A stretch of DNA of 23,661 bases from J088 sp003695505 [NCBI: Candidatus Dadabacteria bacterium] (GTDB lineage: Bacteria; J088). Below are positions 23,579 to 23,661 of the stretch, in pieces. The stretch is taken from positions 1 to 23,661 of the forward strand of contig RFIY01000050.1 of assembly GCA_003695505.1 (NCBI GenBank). Direction: 5' to 3'. The translations under genes and the position numbers were made by a program. How positions within the stretch are numbered: position 1 is the stretch's first letter; each line of letters begins with the position of its first letter. The notes beneath the pieces were generated by a model. The model saw nothing but the letters and a program-made list of their open reading frames with translations, had not been told where the DNA came from and did no database searches.

Positions 23579-23661
23579 ATGAGCGACATGCTGCTTGAAT
23601 ATGGGAACCATCCCGTGGTCAAGAAGGCCATTCAGACGCTGGGGCTTCCCCTGCCCGTGCC
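23579..23661 (+). CDS. Start of a long-form 3-oxoacyl-ACP reductase (FabG-like), truncated by the window
   Basis: The first 27 codons plus two bases are present, with GGAAGGAG ending six bases before the ATG. The N-terminus (MSDMLLEYGNHPVVKKAIQT, then LGLPLPV) resembles the long FabG-type reductases of about 450 residues, which begin with a short region ending in LGLPxPV before the first Rossmann fold. Location divergent from a MaoC hydratase supports this, since the two often act in the same fatty-acyl pathway. The catalytic domain lies outside the window, so the call rests on a short N-terminal pattern and context. Confidence 0.6.
   Translation, partial: MSDMLLEYGNHPVVKKAIQTLGLPLPV

Noticed and set aside
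1-23661. CRISPR arrays, tRNA or rRNA genes, insertion sequences, phage genes, toxin-antitoxin pairs
   Set aside because: Looked for on both strands. No regularly spaced repeats, no tRNA-like T-loop sequences in a foldable context, and no transposase, integrase or toxin signatures were seen.

Overview
The window is GC-rich chromosomal DNA from a proteobacterium, most likely gammaproteobacterial or a close neighbour. The evidence is canonical Shine-Dalgarno sites, sigma70 and sigma54 promoter motifs, a Wsp-type chemosensory operon, a divergent MaoC / long-FabG pair, and a YggX-like iron-trafficking homologue. No rRNA, tRNA, CRISPR array, insertion sequence or phage gene was recognised, and coding density is very high. 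The species cannot be named from the sequence alone.

Region 1 (1-3642): a truncated single-pass membrane protein on the minus strand, then a plus-strand central-carbon operon tpiA-secG-gap-pgk. It starts from a near-consensus sigma70 promoter and ends at a strong intrinsic terminator. Region 2 (3643-5177): about 490 bases with no recognisable gene, then a periplasmic protein with two thioredoxin folds, of which only the second has a CxxC. Region 3 (10174 to 5213, minus strand): a coupled three-gene unit made of an exported subtilisin-like protease, a FIST-domain sensor protein and a hybrid histidine kinase. Start and stop codons overlap at both joints. Region 4 (10270-12559, plus): a small YggX-like protein with two CxxC pairs, and an exported DUF3604 (PHP-like) protein.

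Region 5 (12595-22620) is the most interesting part. A minus-strand operon encodes a complete Wsp-like chemosensory pathway in the order CheW, CheR with a TPR-like tail, CheW (WspD-like), MCP, CheA-REC, CheB, REC-histidine kinase. The usual Wsp output, a GGDEF diguanylate cyclase, is absent, and a receiver-histidine kinase sits in its place. The operon is bracketed by two plus-strand genes for stand-alone receivers that are evident paralogues. The one at the 3' side (12659) keeps its phospho-acceptor Asp. The one at the 5' side (22021) has Asn there and has lost other active-site residues. Each has an excellent sigma54 (-24/-12) promoter, and each promoter is preceded by the same 10-base element, TCTGAAACAG, 5 or 6 bases upstream of the -24 box. 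At the second promoter this element is half of a perfect 21-bp palindrome. I infer a sigma54-controlled pair of one live and one decoy receiver built around a Wsp-like array. I know of no description of this arrangement but could not search.

Region 6 (22520-23661): a MaoC-family hydratase on the minus strand whose 3' end overlaps the second receiver gene by 101 bases, and the start of a divergent gene resembling long-form FabG, with an extended -10 promoter.
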